Assembly (NCBI RefSeq): GCF_048544455.1
Contig: NC_133536.1
Location: forward strand, 194,373,325 to 194,437,324
From: Silene latifolia
Lineage: Eukaryota; Streptophyta; Magnoliopsida; Caryophyllales; Caryophyllaceae
Direction of reading: 5' to 3'
Length of the DNA stretch: 64,000 nt
This document shows, piece after piece, positions 33,797 to 49,379 of the stretch. The number at the start of each line of letters is the position of its first letter. The first letter of the stretch is position 1. A program made the position numbers and the translations under genes. The notes beneath the pieces were generated by a model. That model was not told the DNA's origin. It did not search any database and was given only the letters and a program-made list of their open reading frames with translations.

Positions 33797-34507
33797 TTTA
33801 TTGTGATACTTTGCCTTCTTTCTTAAATTAAAGGTAGTATGGAGCAAATTTGGTAGGAGCTCCGCCCCAATTTTCATCCATGTCTGTAATGTCAATTTTG
33901 TTGCTGTAGGTTGTTGATCACTTGAAGAAACAAAGTATGCAATAGTGTTGAAGATGCAAATGACAATAAAGCACCCATCTGAAATGAATGCATAATATTG
34001 GGAATACGTTGGTTTGTATGTACAAGCATGACTGCATGAACAAGAACAACCCTTTAATTGGAAGTCGACCTAGATTAGTTCTGTTAGTAGTTTTAGTTGT
34101 ATTTCTTAGTTAGTTTTTATTTGTTGGTTTTAATCTGACCTTATAATGACTTTATATGGATCATTGCTCACTTAGTTTGACTTATCCCGTTGTTTAACGC
34201 CAGTACTTTGTATTAATTTGTTCGGTTTTACTTTAATGCTTTATCAAAAAAAAAAAATGAGATCATTATATGAATTCGTGATATTTTATTTATGTAGCTT
34301 ATGCCATGGATTTTACTTCAAGTGTTACGGTCCGCATTAGAAATTTAATATAGTAACCCTTCTTAATAATGGGCTCATCCTTGGGTAGGCAAAACAAAAG
34401 TCATGACTTAATAGTATTTATACCACAATAAACAACCATGGATTTTGGAGCGGCCAGCTTAATGTTATGTTTCCTGAACAATCCAGTGATTTTCACGGGA
34501 ATAAAAA
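33797..34507 (+). other. Helitron body with a possible LINE 3' tail
   Basis: TTTACTTTAATGCTTTATC followed by twelve A at 34246-34257 looks like the 3' end of a LINE or a retrocopy in plus orientation. Its 5' extent is not clear and no coding frame is present. Confidence 0.4.
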
Positions 34508-35692
34508 CTAGTTAAGAATGCGAAAGGGATGATTCATTATATAGTCAACTGATCATTATTAATCAGTAATGATTGACTAACTAGAGTTTGACATTACTGT
34601 CGTATGACGGTGGTGGTAAGTTGATCCCTTTAGGTCACACCTATAGGATGAGACCCAAATAGATATTTAATTAATTGTATATGATACAGATTAATTAATT
34701 CCTTAATTAAGTAAGTTGGATTTTACGTCTTATTGTAATCTGATTAAAGAAGATTTAATTTAGTAATTAAGTGTTAAGTTACTAAATTAGTTGAGGTTTT
34801 GTATAAGTTTTGAGGTAAAGGTGATCAGTTATTTATGTTTACAAAGAGTTGTAAATTTAACTAACTAGCAATTGTAGGACCCATTATATATGATATAATG
34901 GTAGTATACTACTCAAAAGTGGAGTATATATTATATTATTAATTGTAATATTTAATTGTTAAATGATTACATTAATAATTAATTATGTAAGATAGTTAAA
35001 CATATGACTTATAAGCATTTGTGGGACAAATAACAAAAGGCAAAAATGGATCTAAAAGGCTCCATATTGCCGGCCAAAGAAGAGCAAAAGATGCTCCTTT
35101 TGTTTTGTTTATTTTGGTTAGAGTGTGATAGTGACATATCACATAAGCTTTAATCATCCTACTACTTACAACACCCTACCTATACTATACAAATAAGTAA
35201 AAACAAGAGGAAAAATATTCCCCCCATGCAAGAGAGCAACCGGTTTTTTGCTCTTAAATAAGAGCACTTGTTGCTCATTTTTCACTCTTGCTTTTTACTT
35301 GTTTTTGCACTCATATTTCCTCACATGCAAAATCCTCTAACAACTCTCAAATACTAATACTCTCAAACTATTACTAGAAGTAGTAATACTAGAAATATTA
35401 GTAATATTAAGGTAGCATTTCTACTATATATCTAGCTAATATGAGTAGGAACTTTTGGGTTGAATCTTGGGTGTCTTAGGAGGATCATCCATCATATTAA
35501 GCTCAAGAACAAGTGAAGGAAGGTGACCTTACTTGTGCCCATATTTTCGAACCAACCTACAATGTAAGGGACATTGTTTTTCTTATAAATCTCTTATTTT
35601 GTTATGCATGCACTAGATCTTAAGAACAAATAATTAAGAAGTTAATTAGTTTACTATTATAAGAGTCTAATAAGAGGTAAATAAACCTAACA

Positions 35693-35712
35693 AGTGGTAT
35701 CAGACCATAAGG
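35693..35712 (+). other. Primer-binding site of copia element
   Basis: AGTGGTATCAGACCATAAGG directly after the left LTR. TGGTATCAGA is complementary to the 3' end of initiator tRNA-Met, the usual plant copia primer; later positions deviate from the consensus. Confidence 0.85.
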
Positions 35713-37912
35713 ATGTTGCATGCATAATCGGTTATTGTTTTTCCGAGTTAAAGTGTTAACATATAAAACTTAAAAATTTGAGTTTTATGAAAATAAAGCC
35801 ACGAAAAATTTTGCATGTTATATATTCTGGTCCTAAAATTTTTTTAGGCCATTTTTATGATTTATGGAAAATTATTGCTCATTTTAATTATTTTTAGTGA
35901 TTTTATTGCATTTTTATGACTAAAATGAACTTTTATTCACTAAAATAAGTTAACCTTCACTACTAACTGTGGTATTTTAGTATGACCTCACATAAATATT
36001 TGATGTATTGCATGTAAAATATCATATTAATGTGATTAATATTTCATGATTTATGAATTTTTAGTGTAGACCTCACATATATAATTTACAAGTTGTGTGT
36101 AAAATCTCGTATTAATTGGATTAATATTGCATGATTTATGATTTTTATGAGATAAAAATGGATTAAAAGAGGTAAAATGGTTAAAAATAGTTATATTTCG
36201 AATTAGGCTATGAAACTTTAATATGTTATCTTATGAATAATTTACAGAGTGTATGTAAATTTCGAGATTAAATTATCTCATTTAGCATGATTTATGAATT
36301 TTTAGTGTAAAAATGGCATAAATAGTGACTATTTTGGCATAAATATCTAAAACGTATTGCATGGCATGAGAAAATTATTTTAGGTTGCATAAACATTCCA
36401 CTAATCATGCTAAGGTTTTAAAATTTATTGGATTAATGTTTGGATATTTTAGATGTTTTATGAGATAAAACCGATAAAATGCAACTATATTTTCTCGAAA
36501 ATTAATTCGAAAATTTTAACCATGATTTTTGACATTTTGATTGTCATGGAAATATTCCAAAATGTTCAAAAATTTAAAATTCAAAATTTGAAATTATTGT
36601 AATTTAGTTTGGATTTATTTCATATATATTATAATTTTAAGGTCAAATATGAGGCTATGAGCATAAAAATTAAATCAAGTTGAATTATTGTCAAAAATTG
36701 AGTGATGACTAATTTTTGAGTCCTAAGAGTGTTAGGATAATTAACTCGAGCTTAGATGTGATTTAAGTGTTACTTTGTGATTTTAAGAAGTTATTATCAC
36801 GCATTTCCATAAAACAGGGTTATATATACGATATAAGTTAAATAGGGCGATTTGGCACATAATTTGGCATGATAGATACATATTATAATGCTGCATATTT
36901 CAATTTTTGAATGTCTTTTATTTATATAATTTTGAATTATGTAATTTTATCTTAGTATGACCTTAGTTTTAATCGATATTACCCGTAATGAAAGGGAATA
37001 TTGATTCGGTTGTAATTTAATGTGATCTCGTATCACTTTTATTTTTACTAGTTTTTCATTTTACAGATGTATAATATGAATAGTTTTGTGTTTTTATTAT
37101 TATTTGTAATTATGGAATTGCTTCAAGACGGTGCCATTCGGAAAGGTGATCCGACGAAGACGGTGTTCTTGGGAGGCGTGCCACTTGAAGATTCAAGGGA
37201 CCAAAGGAGTTGGTTTCTGAATATTTAATAGATTATTTTATTTTCTATTTTTAGGAAGGCCATACTAGGAATTTTTTATTGCTTTGCATTTCTTTTAATA
37301 TGTTACATGCATTGCCAAATCGCCATAACAACACATGCATATCATATCGAGTCATCGACCGTGTCAATTATAATTATCGCAGTTCACCGCTTTAGTTCAC
37401 TTAAAACGTGATAGATAATAAATTGCTACGACCTCTCGCAAATTAATAATTGAGAATTAGCCTTACCAAATAGTAGAAACCATGAATCCCAATTTCCTAA
37501 GGAAGTAGATTCGGCTCACCGGGGTACTAAACTTTTTACGTTGGGTAAGTGGGTAATAAAATGTTATTACATCGAAATTTGGATTGAGCTCAACAGAAGT
37601 ATTCGTGACCGTAGTCGCATGTGTTCCGGGCTAAAGATGAAAATTAGAGTAATTTTTATCGACCGAGAGTTCTAAAAGTAGAATCGATTAAGAGGTTAAT
37701 CCACCGAGTTATATTAATAAGGGATGACTCGGCTCACCGTACCCGTATTAATATGAATTTGGATCTCGGAATCATTTATGATAGTTGGGTAGAGGTCACT
37801 ATATAAATGCTTAAAAACTTGTTTAAAATATTTACAAGTATTGTCAAAACGATAGATTTTCATTAATTCCTTCACTTTCTATTTTGTAGTCCAAATCGTT
37901 TTATCAATTGCA
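35713..37912 (+). other. Long untranslated leader of copia element
   Basis: 2.2 kb of AT-rich non-coding sequence lies between the PBS and gag. A TGCATGTAAAATCTCG/ATATTAATGTGATTAATATTTCATGATTTATGA-type unit recurs at about 36000-36300. The long leader is typical of large, poorly coding copia relatives. Confidence 0.6.
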
Positions 37913-38950
37913 ATGGCAACTCCAATCACGTCCGCAACCACTAGTTCCAACACGCTCACCAATGTGTCATGGCTCCGATCCTTCATGGATCGTTGTAATT
38001 TAGAAAAGAATGGGTCCAATTTCGCCGATTGGGACGCGCAACTTCGCTTGGCCGCGGAGGGTGACGACAAGCTTCGTTACCTTACCAAGGCATCTCCCAC
38101 AGAACCTAATGCTAGGTCCACCGCCGCCGCTAGGAAAGCCTATGAGGTTTACCAATAGGAGTCGGCCACGATCAAAAACGTGTTGATCTTTGCAATGGAG
38201 GCCGAACTCCAAAGAAGTGCTATAAAGATTAGCACCGCTCATGAGATCTACATGAAACTTGTGAACATATTTTCACGAGCTCCACGGATCATACAATATG
38301 AGGCGGCTTCCGCATTCTTTGATCTTAACATAAAGGAGGGCAAAAAAGTTAGCCCTCATGTTCTCAAGTTGATGGAGCATATTGAGACCTTGAAAATGCA
38401 TAAGGTGGAGATTCCCGAGGAACTCGTGATTGATCGAATTCTTCATTCCCTCAACAAAATCAAAGAATATGTTCAATTCCAGGTGAATTTTAATATGCAA
38501 GATAAGAAGGTTTCCCTTGATGAATTGCACAAAATGCTTGTGCAAGCCGAAAGGGATATGGGGCTAAGTGTTAGCTCCACCAAAGATGTGCTCAATGTCA
38601 ATCATAAGAGCAAGGGAACCTTCAAGAAAAGCGGGAAAAAGGAAAAGAAGCGAACTCCCAACAGTAATAAAGTAAAGGGATATGGGGCTAAGTGTTAGCT
38701 CCACCAAAGATGTGCTCAATGTCAATCATAAGAGCAAGGGAACCTTCAAGAAAAGCGGGAAAAAGGAAAAGAAGCGAACTCCCAACAGTAATAAAGGTAA
38801 AGCTTGTGAAGCTAATACCTCCAAGCCCAAGTACAGTGCCTCCACCGGGGACAAGTGCCACTATTGTTGTGGTGTTGGACATTGGAAGAGAAACTGTTCC
38901 AAATACCTTGGCGACATTAAACCTGGAAGGGTTATTCTAGTAGGTATATA
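37913..38950 (+). pseudogene. copia gag remnant with CCHC zinc knuckle
   Basis: Starts MATPITSATTSSNTLTNVSW and shows the plant copia gag pattern: FADWDAQLRLA, then AMEAELQ, AHEIYMKLVNIF, then HVLKLMEHIETLK, and a CCHC knuckle CHYCCGVGHWKRNC at about 38857-38898. It would package RNA in virus-like particles. The frame is broken by a TAG at 38156-38158 and by a 124-bp tandem duplication (38551-38674 repeated at 38675-38798), which shifts the frame and stops at 38698. Directly downstream LWYIDTSCDVY at about 38982 is a protease trace (DTG changed to DTS). Confidence 0.85.
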
Positions 38951-41917
38951 ACTATCCCTATCTTTTATGTTGCGATCTCAACTTTGGTATATTGATACAA
39001 GTTGTGATGTTTACCCTGTTTATTGTAAATAGGGCCTCCTAGCAAGGACAAAGGCAAGGAGAAGCAAGCTTAGAAGATCATGTGGGAAGCTAGAGGTAGT
39101 CGACCGTGGTGATGGATCTATGGAAGCTTGGCTTTAATTTGCTTTGTCTTTAATTCTATGATGTATTTGTGATTTTTTGAACTATTTTGATTTCCTTGTG
39201 TGACTTGGAAATTGGTTTGTATCCTCTAAACAATTGTTGTGCTTTGGATATTTGTGATTTGGTTTTCAACCCAAGTCACTTATTTTATTATATCATTTGT
39301 TCTAAAATCGTCACCATATACTACTTGCATATTAAAACATTAGATAATCAACTTAAATTGATCAAATAGACAAGATATAGTGATTAGATCATTATATGTC
39401 CATAAGCTATGAATTTGATTCTCCTTATGTCATTGTTATTAAGAGTAACAACTTACTTATGTAAGATCAATTATAAAGTTGTGATGAGCTATTGAACTCA
39501 TAAAGTAGGAAATTTACGGTACAATACGGAGACACTATTCTAAACGGATGGTCAACAAAGGAGATACCTAGAATAGAGACTCTATTAAACAGATGACATG
39601 GATAAGACTCGTATATTATATGAATCAAGCTGCCATGATAGGGATGACCTTTTGAAAACTAATACGTAGTCTAGATAAACTCCTAATACTGCACTATATA
39701 TATGTTTGTAACTCACAAAGCTATCTCTCAAGAAGATAGATGTATTTCTGAGAGATAGAGTGGGAATAGATTCGATCGTTACAAACATGTCTTATAATGT
39801 TACTTTGAGAAAGTAATGGAACTATAGAGTAGGAGTAAAGTTGAACTATAATCTATAAAGATAGAGTAGGAGCATAGTTCAGTGGGAGTTTATCGCACAT
39901 GTCATATTGGTTAAAATATTAATTTGTGAAAGTGATAAGTATTATGACCTTGTTACATACGAGCCATAACTTTACTAAATTATGTTAGGAATTGCCGCAT
40001 TTCAACTTAATGAAGAATGGCCAATAAAAATTTGCTTTTCTAAAATGGGAATTTAGAGAAGGAAGTGTTTGGAACACAAAACTTTAGATAAAGATATAAG
40101 AATCTTAACATCTTATGCGTAGCTTTCTTATGTGATCCTAGAATGGTCTTAAGCAAGCTTTAAAGGATTATACTTTTCGTTCATGTGATAATAGTGAATG
40201 GTTTCATTCACATGATTGAAGAATCATGATTATACATGAAGTTAAGTGGGAGCTAGAATTGTTTCTCCATGTGTTATATGTTGATAACATATTACTTATT
40301 GAGAATAATGTACCAATGCTCTCTTCTGTGAAAGAGTGATTGAAGACTTGGAAAGGGATGCGAAGTATTCTAGATTTTTGAATCTATGAGAGAGAATATT
40401 GACATAGAGTTGAGAGTCTTATGAGGATAAGATTTTTCGTATCTGTTGTACATAAACAAGATTGAATAGGCTATTCATGTTGATGGAAGTGGAATTACTA
40501 TGATGGAGTCATAGTCATTCACCGAACCTATTAAATTATTGATCACATGAAATCGATTACTAATGTTTCCGCCATTAGAACGATCATGTATGCCAACAGA
40601 CGCACGTGCTGTGATGAACCATATGCTAGGAGCATAATGAGTCAATAACAAGTTAATTCATAAAATGGTCTTGTGAAAGCCTTAAAGAACAATTCAAGAC
40701 TTGTTCATATATTTGGATGATAAACTAAGTTAGGTGTTGAAGGGTTGCACAAACTTTAGTTTCCAAACTTAAAGGGATTTGTTGTAATCCTAGGATGTCT
40801 TATTGACTAAGGAGTAAGAGACTAAAAAGGTGTTTTAGTTTCGCGCATTGCAAATACTACAAAAGGAATCTAAGTAAATTGTGATAAAAATGGTCAACGT
40901 AGGGATTAAGGGTGAATCCCTCTACAAATGACTTTATCACATGTTATAAGATAACAGTGAGAGCATCTTTCAAGTTAAAGAGCCCAAGTCTAGTAAGAAT
41001 ACTAGACAAATACTTAGAGATAAATTCAAGTTATTAGAAATAACATTGAATTGAAGTAAATAGCAATTGACAAAGTTGGAATATATGGATATAGGGTATA
41101 TCCACTTGTCAAGCTTTTATTGCATTTTAACTAGTGTTAATAATACACTAAAGATTATAGGATATGAAGTAGTAATAGTGTATTGACTATTCATATGTGA
41201 TAATCGCATTTGTTGTTTGAGTTTTATTAAACTCACCCGTTACCTTGTTAAATCCAAATGGGTTGTAGAGACAGGTTGAACCCCATTAAAGTGAACTGGA
41301 TTGACATGGTATTCGCCCCTAGTTACTTATATAAGGTGACGTCTCGAAGTGACTAGAGTGTGATGCGATTGATGGCAAGTTCAAGTGTCATAGAGTCATA
41401 TGGGATGACTAGTCGATCACATAGGCATACTGTATGGGACACTCTGTCGGGCAGTGACCGCTTATAGAGTTTTGGTAATTCATAAAGCCTGGTCGAGGCA
41501 AGAGCTACTATAGTATTTTTATGAGTTAATTCTTTTGACTAGAGACTATTCGCCCAAGTTGGCACAAATTTCTGATTAGCTTTGATTTATGCTCTACGAC
41601 TGTCGTAAATGAGGTCAAATGGGTATCTTTTGGGTTATGATGAACTGTGGCTGAACAAAGGGAATAGTGCGATAAGAATTGTCCACCCCTTGTCAGGGTT
41701 GTTTGAAATCTCAAGGCCACTCGAAGAGTAGTGAACTAGAAATGCGTGGCCACGCTCGGAAGGTATCTATGGTAGATAATTCCGGTCAGACAGTTACACT
41801 CCAGATCGAGGTAACCACTCAAGATATGATCAAGTGCAAGTACGACCTGCAAGACACCTTGCATTGAGTGGGAGATTGTAATAGGACAAGAGAATTGGTG
41901 ACGCACACTTGTCTCGG
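38951..41917 (+). other. Degenerate pol/3' region of copia element
   Basis: No integrase is detected. A short reverse-transcriptase trace at about 40257-40320 reads FLHVLYVDNILLIENN, with the catalytic YVDD changed to YVDN, and soon meets stops. The rest is non-coding. GAGTGGGAGATTGTAATAGG at 41868-41887 resembles a second, displaced polypurine tract. Confidence 0.65.
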
Positions 41918-41930
41918 ACAAGTGGGAGAT
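41918..41930 (+). other. Polypurine tract of copia element
   Basis: ACAAGTGGGAGAT immediately precedes the right LTR start TGTTGG. Confidence 0.8.
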
Positions 41931-43208
41931 TGTTGGAAAATGTGTTCTCAACAATAGTGCGATCACATGATTTAATATCATAATTAAATCTCATATTAAG
42001 AATACGAAAGGTATGATTCATTATATAGTCAAATGATCATCATTAATCGGTAATTGATTGGCTAACTAGAGTTTGACATTACCGTCGTATGACGGTGGTG
42101 GTAAGTTGATCCCTTTAGGTCACACCTATAGGATGAGGCCCAAATAGATATTTAATTAATTGTATACGATACAGATTAATTAATTCCTTAATTACGGGAG
42201 TTGGATTTTACGTCTTATTGTAATATGATTAAAGAATATTTAATTTAGTAATTAAGTGTTAAGTTACTAAATTAGTTGAGGTTTTGTATAAGTTTTGAGG
42301 TAAAGGTGATCAGTTATTTATGTTTACAAAGAGGTGTAAATTTAACTAACTAGCAATTGTAGGACCCATTATATATTGATATAATGGTAGTATACTACTC
42401 AAAAGTGGAGTGTATATTATATTATTAATTGTAATATTTAATTGTTAAATGATTACATTAATAATTAATTATGTAAGATAGTTAAACATATGACTTATAA
42501 GCATTTGTGGGACAAATGACAAAAGGCAAAAATGGATCTAAAAGGCTCCATATTGCCGGCCAAAGGAGAGCAAAAGATGCTCCTTTTGTTTTTTTATTTT
42601 CGTTAGAGTGTGATAGTGACATATCACATAAACTTTAATCATCCTACTACTTACAACACCCTACCTATACTATACAAATAAGTAAAAACAAGAGGAAAAA
42701 TATTCCCCCCATGCAAGAGAGCAACCGGTTTTTTTCTCTTAAATAAGAGCACTTGTTGCTCATTTTTCACTCTTGCTTTTTAATTGTTTTTGCACTCATA
42801 TTTCCTCACATGCAAAATCCTCTAACAACTCTCAAATACTAATACTCTCCAACTATTACTAGAAGTACTAATACTAGAAATATTAGTAATATTAAGGTAG
42901 CATTTCTACTACATATCTAGTTAATATTAGTAGGAACTCTTGGGTTGAATCTTGGGTGCAACTTATTGGAGTGTCTTCTATACTTGGAGTCTTAGGAGGA
43001 TTATCCATCATATTAAGCTCAAGAACAAATGAAGGAAGGTGACCTTACTTGTGCCCATATTTTCGAACCAATCTACAATGTAAGGGACATTATTTTTCTT
43101 ATAAATCTCTTATTTTGTTATGCATGCACTAGATCTTAAGAAAAAATAATTAAGAAGTTAATTAGTTCACTATTAGAGGAGTCTAATAAGAGGTAAATAA
43201 ACCTAACA
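41931..43208 (+). repeat. Right LTR of copia element, intact
   Basis: 1278 bp, TGTTGGAAAATG...CCTAACA. It provides the empty site of the Helitron at about 42000. Direct repeat AGAAG follows at 43209-43213. Confidence 0.93.
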
Positions 43209-43213
43209 AGAAG

Positions 43214-44305
43214 ACCCTCATGGCGTAAAAATAGGATAGTGAGTATCCTGCCTACTAAGACTAGCCATAGACTTAGAAAGAGAGCTCCTTTTATCCCATA
43301 TAACCCTACATTTGGAGTAGCTAAGATAACCCTCTGAGGTGCCACCTCTTTCTTCCTCCAAACTTGAGACACAATAGGTTTTTCTCTTTTTTTCCTGCAC
43401 TGCCCAGTTGCATGACCTATTCCTCGACATTGGCTACAAGTTATAGGTAACCAATCATACTCAATCCTGATCATTCTCTCCACTCCTTTCTCATCTAAAA
43501 TTGAAATTGATTCTGGGAAAGCTTGATTAACTTTAACTTCAATTATTAACCTTGCATAGCCCAGAAACGTCTTCTTTTCCGTAGCTTCATCTCTCCTCAA
43601 AACCTTCCCAATCAGACCACCAATTTTATCCAAACAACTTTTCCCCCAAAAATGACCAATAAGTTTAACCCAGATTGGGAGATACTCCAACTCCTGCTTA
43701 ACAAGATCGGTAGTAGGGGTCCATTCTCTAAGCACAAAAGGTTTGTTATCAAACATTACAAATCCTTGTTATATGACCCTCTGTTGAATATCCTTAGACT
43801 TAAACCGCACAATAAAAATTCCATTCGACATAAATGAGACCTTATCATATTCCTCTTCCTTCCACATACGGTTGACAAAACCAGAAAGCACATTCCAAGG
43901 CGGGTTAGCTCCCACCACATACCCAAAGACAGACGTAGACCAGTAAGATATCTCTTCTTTAACATCCTCTACAGTAAGCTTAAGTAGGGGAGAATTCATT
44001 ACCTTTGGGCTCTTTCGTACCTCATTCCATTCGCCATTATTCAGTTTCTTCTCTATTTCCTCTTCTTCGGATATACGTTCCAACTCTTCATCAAGGTCAT
44101 ACGGCTGCAGAGCAGTATCAGAGAATTCCAACACCTGCGCCTTCAATCCTGGAATTCCAGTAGATCCATGATCAGAATCGCCATCGCTTCCTTCAAATCC
44201 TGATTTATTATCGTTCTCATTAGTAATATCCTTGTTGTTAGTGATTTTGGTAATTGTTGTAGAACTTTTAGAATTTTTCTGGGTATTTTTCCTAGCTTTT
44301 TCCAT
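43214..44305 (-). pseudogene. LINE ORF1 (DUF4283 and CCHC zinc knuckle), interrupted
   Basis: The ORF starts at 44305 with MEKARKNTQKN; its first part is acidic and low-complexity, then DUF4283-like (YWSTSVFGYVVGANPPWNVL, MWKEEEYDKVSFMSNGIFIV). An in-frame TAA at about 43769 splits it. The continuation MFDNKPFVLREWTP, LPIWVKLIGHFWG ends in a knuckle CSQCRGIGHATGQC. ORF1 proteins of plant L1 elements bind the element RNA. The remaining C-terminus (YLDVVNNFLKKPIMGNQMAG) lies across the copia insertion at 30310-30220, in a shifted frame. Confidence 0.88.
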
Positions 44306-44366
44306 TATTGTAGATCCCTAAATTAATCGTCGAATTAGATCTTATTCTCTCTCTACAGCTCTTCCT

Positions 44367-44379
44367 AATGCTTGATATT
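44367..44379. repeat. Target-site duplication of the LINE, 5' side
   Basis: AATGCTTGATATT, identical to 27261-27273. Confidence 0.93.
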
Positions 44380-46122
44380 GAGTTTTGGCTTCTATAACTT
44401 TTGCATTTTCTTTATTTCTTTATTTCTTTTGCTTTTTGATTTTTTGTTTCTTTTTTTTTTCTTTTTGCTAGTCATAATTGATTTGTCGTTTGAAAAAGCT
44501 GGTCTTTGCCAATGGATTTGGGTCAGTACTTACATAGGTCGGTCTTTTCTCTCTTCGAGATGGAATGATTTTGTGGGGAATGGGATTGCCTTCCGTCATG
44601 GATATGAGAAACAGGGAAAAGTCTGAGTTCGTCAGAGGATTATCTAAGGGCTTATCTTAAGAACTGGTATTGATGGAGGTTTTCTGCCGCCAGACATGGA
44701 ATAGGTAAAGGAAGCAGACATGGGATCCTAGTGTAACTTACCATTTAAAACGGGATATACTCTTACACAAGGGATGCCTTTGAGTGTGTTGTGCATTTTG
44801 AGTTGATTTGATGATTGGAATGAAAACATAAATGGAATCAATTTCATTGATATTGAAAGGAGTTCGACATAATTATAAGAAAACAAATCTTAGACTCGAC
44901 GCGGACTAAGACTCGAATGCAAGTTTCGACTTGTAATTGTCAACCTCGGTTTTGAACTTTTTCTCTTTTCAAGAGTCGATTCAGATGTTCGGTTTGAAAG
45001 TTGGCCCGCTTTCCCAACTCGGCTTGACTCAGGAAGAAACTATGTGACTCGGGTTGACATAATTCAAACACTACTAGTAAACTGAAAGAGGTTTCACTCT
45101 AATTAACAAATAGGGATGCAAATGGACCGGACCAGATTGGACATGATTAGACTTTGGAACGAACAACATGGTCTTAAACCCAAATAGACATCGACTTGAC
45201 AACATATTCGACTCATGTTTTGACTTAGACATTGACTTGGTTTAGTCTCGACTCGACAATAGGTTCGACTTACATTTTGACCCATGTAAAGACTTGACTT
45301 AGACTCGATCTAGCCTAGACTGAGTGTAACTAACCCGTGCTTAGACCAACATGGACCACATGTCCGTGAAAAATACGCCCTAATGAACCAAGTTGGCGTT
45401 TTTTGGTGGTTTGACTCGGACCGACTGGTTGACATACATGACTTGAACCCAAGAGTGAGCTCGGGTGACCCAAGTGGGTCGTGTACTAGCCTAAGATATG
45501 GTTTACTAGGCATGGCTAAAACCTTGACTCAAATCATGTTCCATGTTTAGGTTTGGTTTGACAATTTGAAATAATTTTTCGAAAACGAGAGGATTGAATT
45601 TAAAATGAGGTTTCAAACGGGCAGCATGCCGGCTATAAAAGGCTCATTTTGGTCAAAAATTCTAATCCTATAGTGTGGCAGCATCCCGACTTTAAAACAT
45701 GCTTTTTTTTCAAAAAGGCTAGTTTGATAGACGGTTTTGAAAATTTACATGAAAATTTCGAAAACTTTATTAACACGGAAACACATAATAAGTCGTCATT
45801 CGCATACTAGCATGAATGCATGAGCCTAGACTCGACTAAGTCTCGGTCGGTCTTCTAAGTTGGGTTTATGCCAATGATCCCACTTCAACAAATAAGTCAA
45901 GCTCCTCATAAGCCCGTAACATATGGTAGAACAAGTACTCGAAGATTCAGTGAGGACCACCTTGGTACTTAAACCGGGCATAGTGGACGTCATCTCTTTA
46001 CCTTGAAATCGACCCAAGAGAGAGATGGCCCGATCCTAAAGCCTCGATTGGGTTTATGCATGCAAATATGTTGACAAATACTAATTCAATTTATTGGCCA
46101 TCATTAAATTTTCAAGTTATAT
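44380..46122 (-). mobile_element. Tat/Ogre-like element, 5' untranslated region
   Basis: Continues the sequence left of the LINE. 44880-45560 is full of GACTCGACT-type motifs in both strands, a pattern known to me from Tat/Ogre leaders. No gag frame is found. Orientation (minus) follows from the PBS at 46123-46142. Confidence 0.5.
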
Positions 46123-46142
46123 TGTCCCCAGCAGAGTTGCCA
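46123..46142 (-). other. Primer-binding site of Tat/Ogre-like element
   Basis: On the minus strand TGGCAACTCTGCTGGGGACA, close to the TGGCGACTC-n-CTGGGGA sequence typical of Tat/Ogre primer-binding sites. It places the LTR at higher coordinates. Confidence 0.6.
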
Positions 46143-46145
46143 AAA

Positions 46146-48345
<2,200 letters not shown>

Positions 48346-48739
48346 GGATCCTATAAGTCCACCATTTTAGGTTGAGTCCATGAGTCCTCATCTAAGCCAT
48401 TGAATCTTAAAAAATGGATGGTTGAGATTAAAAGATAAAAGACACACAATTCACACTACCTATGCATAATTAATTGTTTGTCTCCTTTACACCAATTTCT
48501 AATACACTAATTATTCTTTCTCTCATAATTTCATTTACCTCTCATTTTTATTTCATTTTCAAACCAAATCAAAATTTTTATTTCCGCATAAAATAAAAGT
48601 CACTTCATAAAAAGCTCCGTAAATCTTCATTCGGACTCCGATTAGGGCGAAATAAAAGTCAAAATTTATTATTTTTTCGAGCCCGTCGTAATGGTGATAT
48701 TTTTATATACCATTGAGTTTTCCAAATATTCAGTATTGA

Positions 48740-49249
48740 TCGATTGTGCTTGAAATATAATGGTTTGTGTTTGTTTCTTATTAATTTTTGTTGGATTTTG
48801 TTGAAATCGTTGCTTAGGTATTTAAAATAATTTGATAATTTAAAATATAGTTATTTGTATGATTATTTTTTGATGAATTATATCTAAATTTTTTAATTAT
48901 TAATTGTAATTTTTTTATGAAGATGGAGATGATAATGATGATGATGATGATGATGATGATGATGCTGCTGCTGCTGCTGATGATGATGATGATAAGTCGT
49001 TAGCGATATTGATTAATGATGAAGATGTTGATATGTCTTTGGTGTTATAGATTGATCGGTTGTGCTTGTAATATAATGATTTGTGTTTGTTTCTTATTAA
49101 TTTTTGTTGGATTTTGTTGAAATCGTTGCTTAGGTATTTAAAATGGCTTGATAATTTTAAATATAGTGATTTGTATGATTGTTTTTTTAATGAATTATAT
49201 CTAAATTTTTTAATTATTAATTATAGTTTTTTATGAAGATGGAGATGGA

Positions 49250-49285
<36 letters not shown>

Positions 49286-49335
49286 AAGTCGTTGGCGATA
49301 TTGATTGATGATGAAGATGTTGATATGTCTTTGGT
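48740..49335. repeat. Two-copy tandem block with GAT trinucleotide runs
   Basis: The sequence from GATTGTGCTTG through GTTGGATTTTGTTGAAATCG, TGAATTATATCTAAAT and a (GATGAT)n run to GGTGTTATAGATTGA occurs twice, about 316 bases apart. Confidence 0.9.
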
Positions 49336-49379
49336 GTTATAGATTGACGATGAAGATGTGAGATTTAGATTGATTGATT

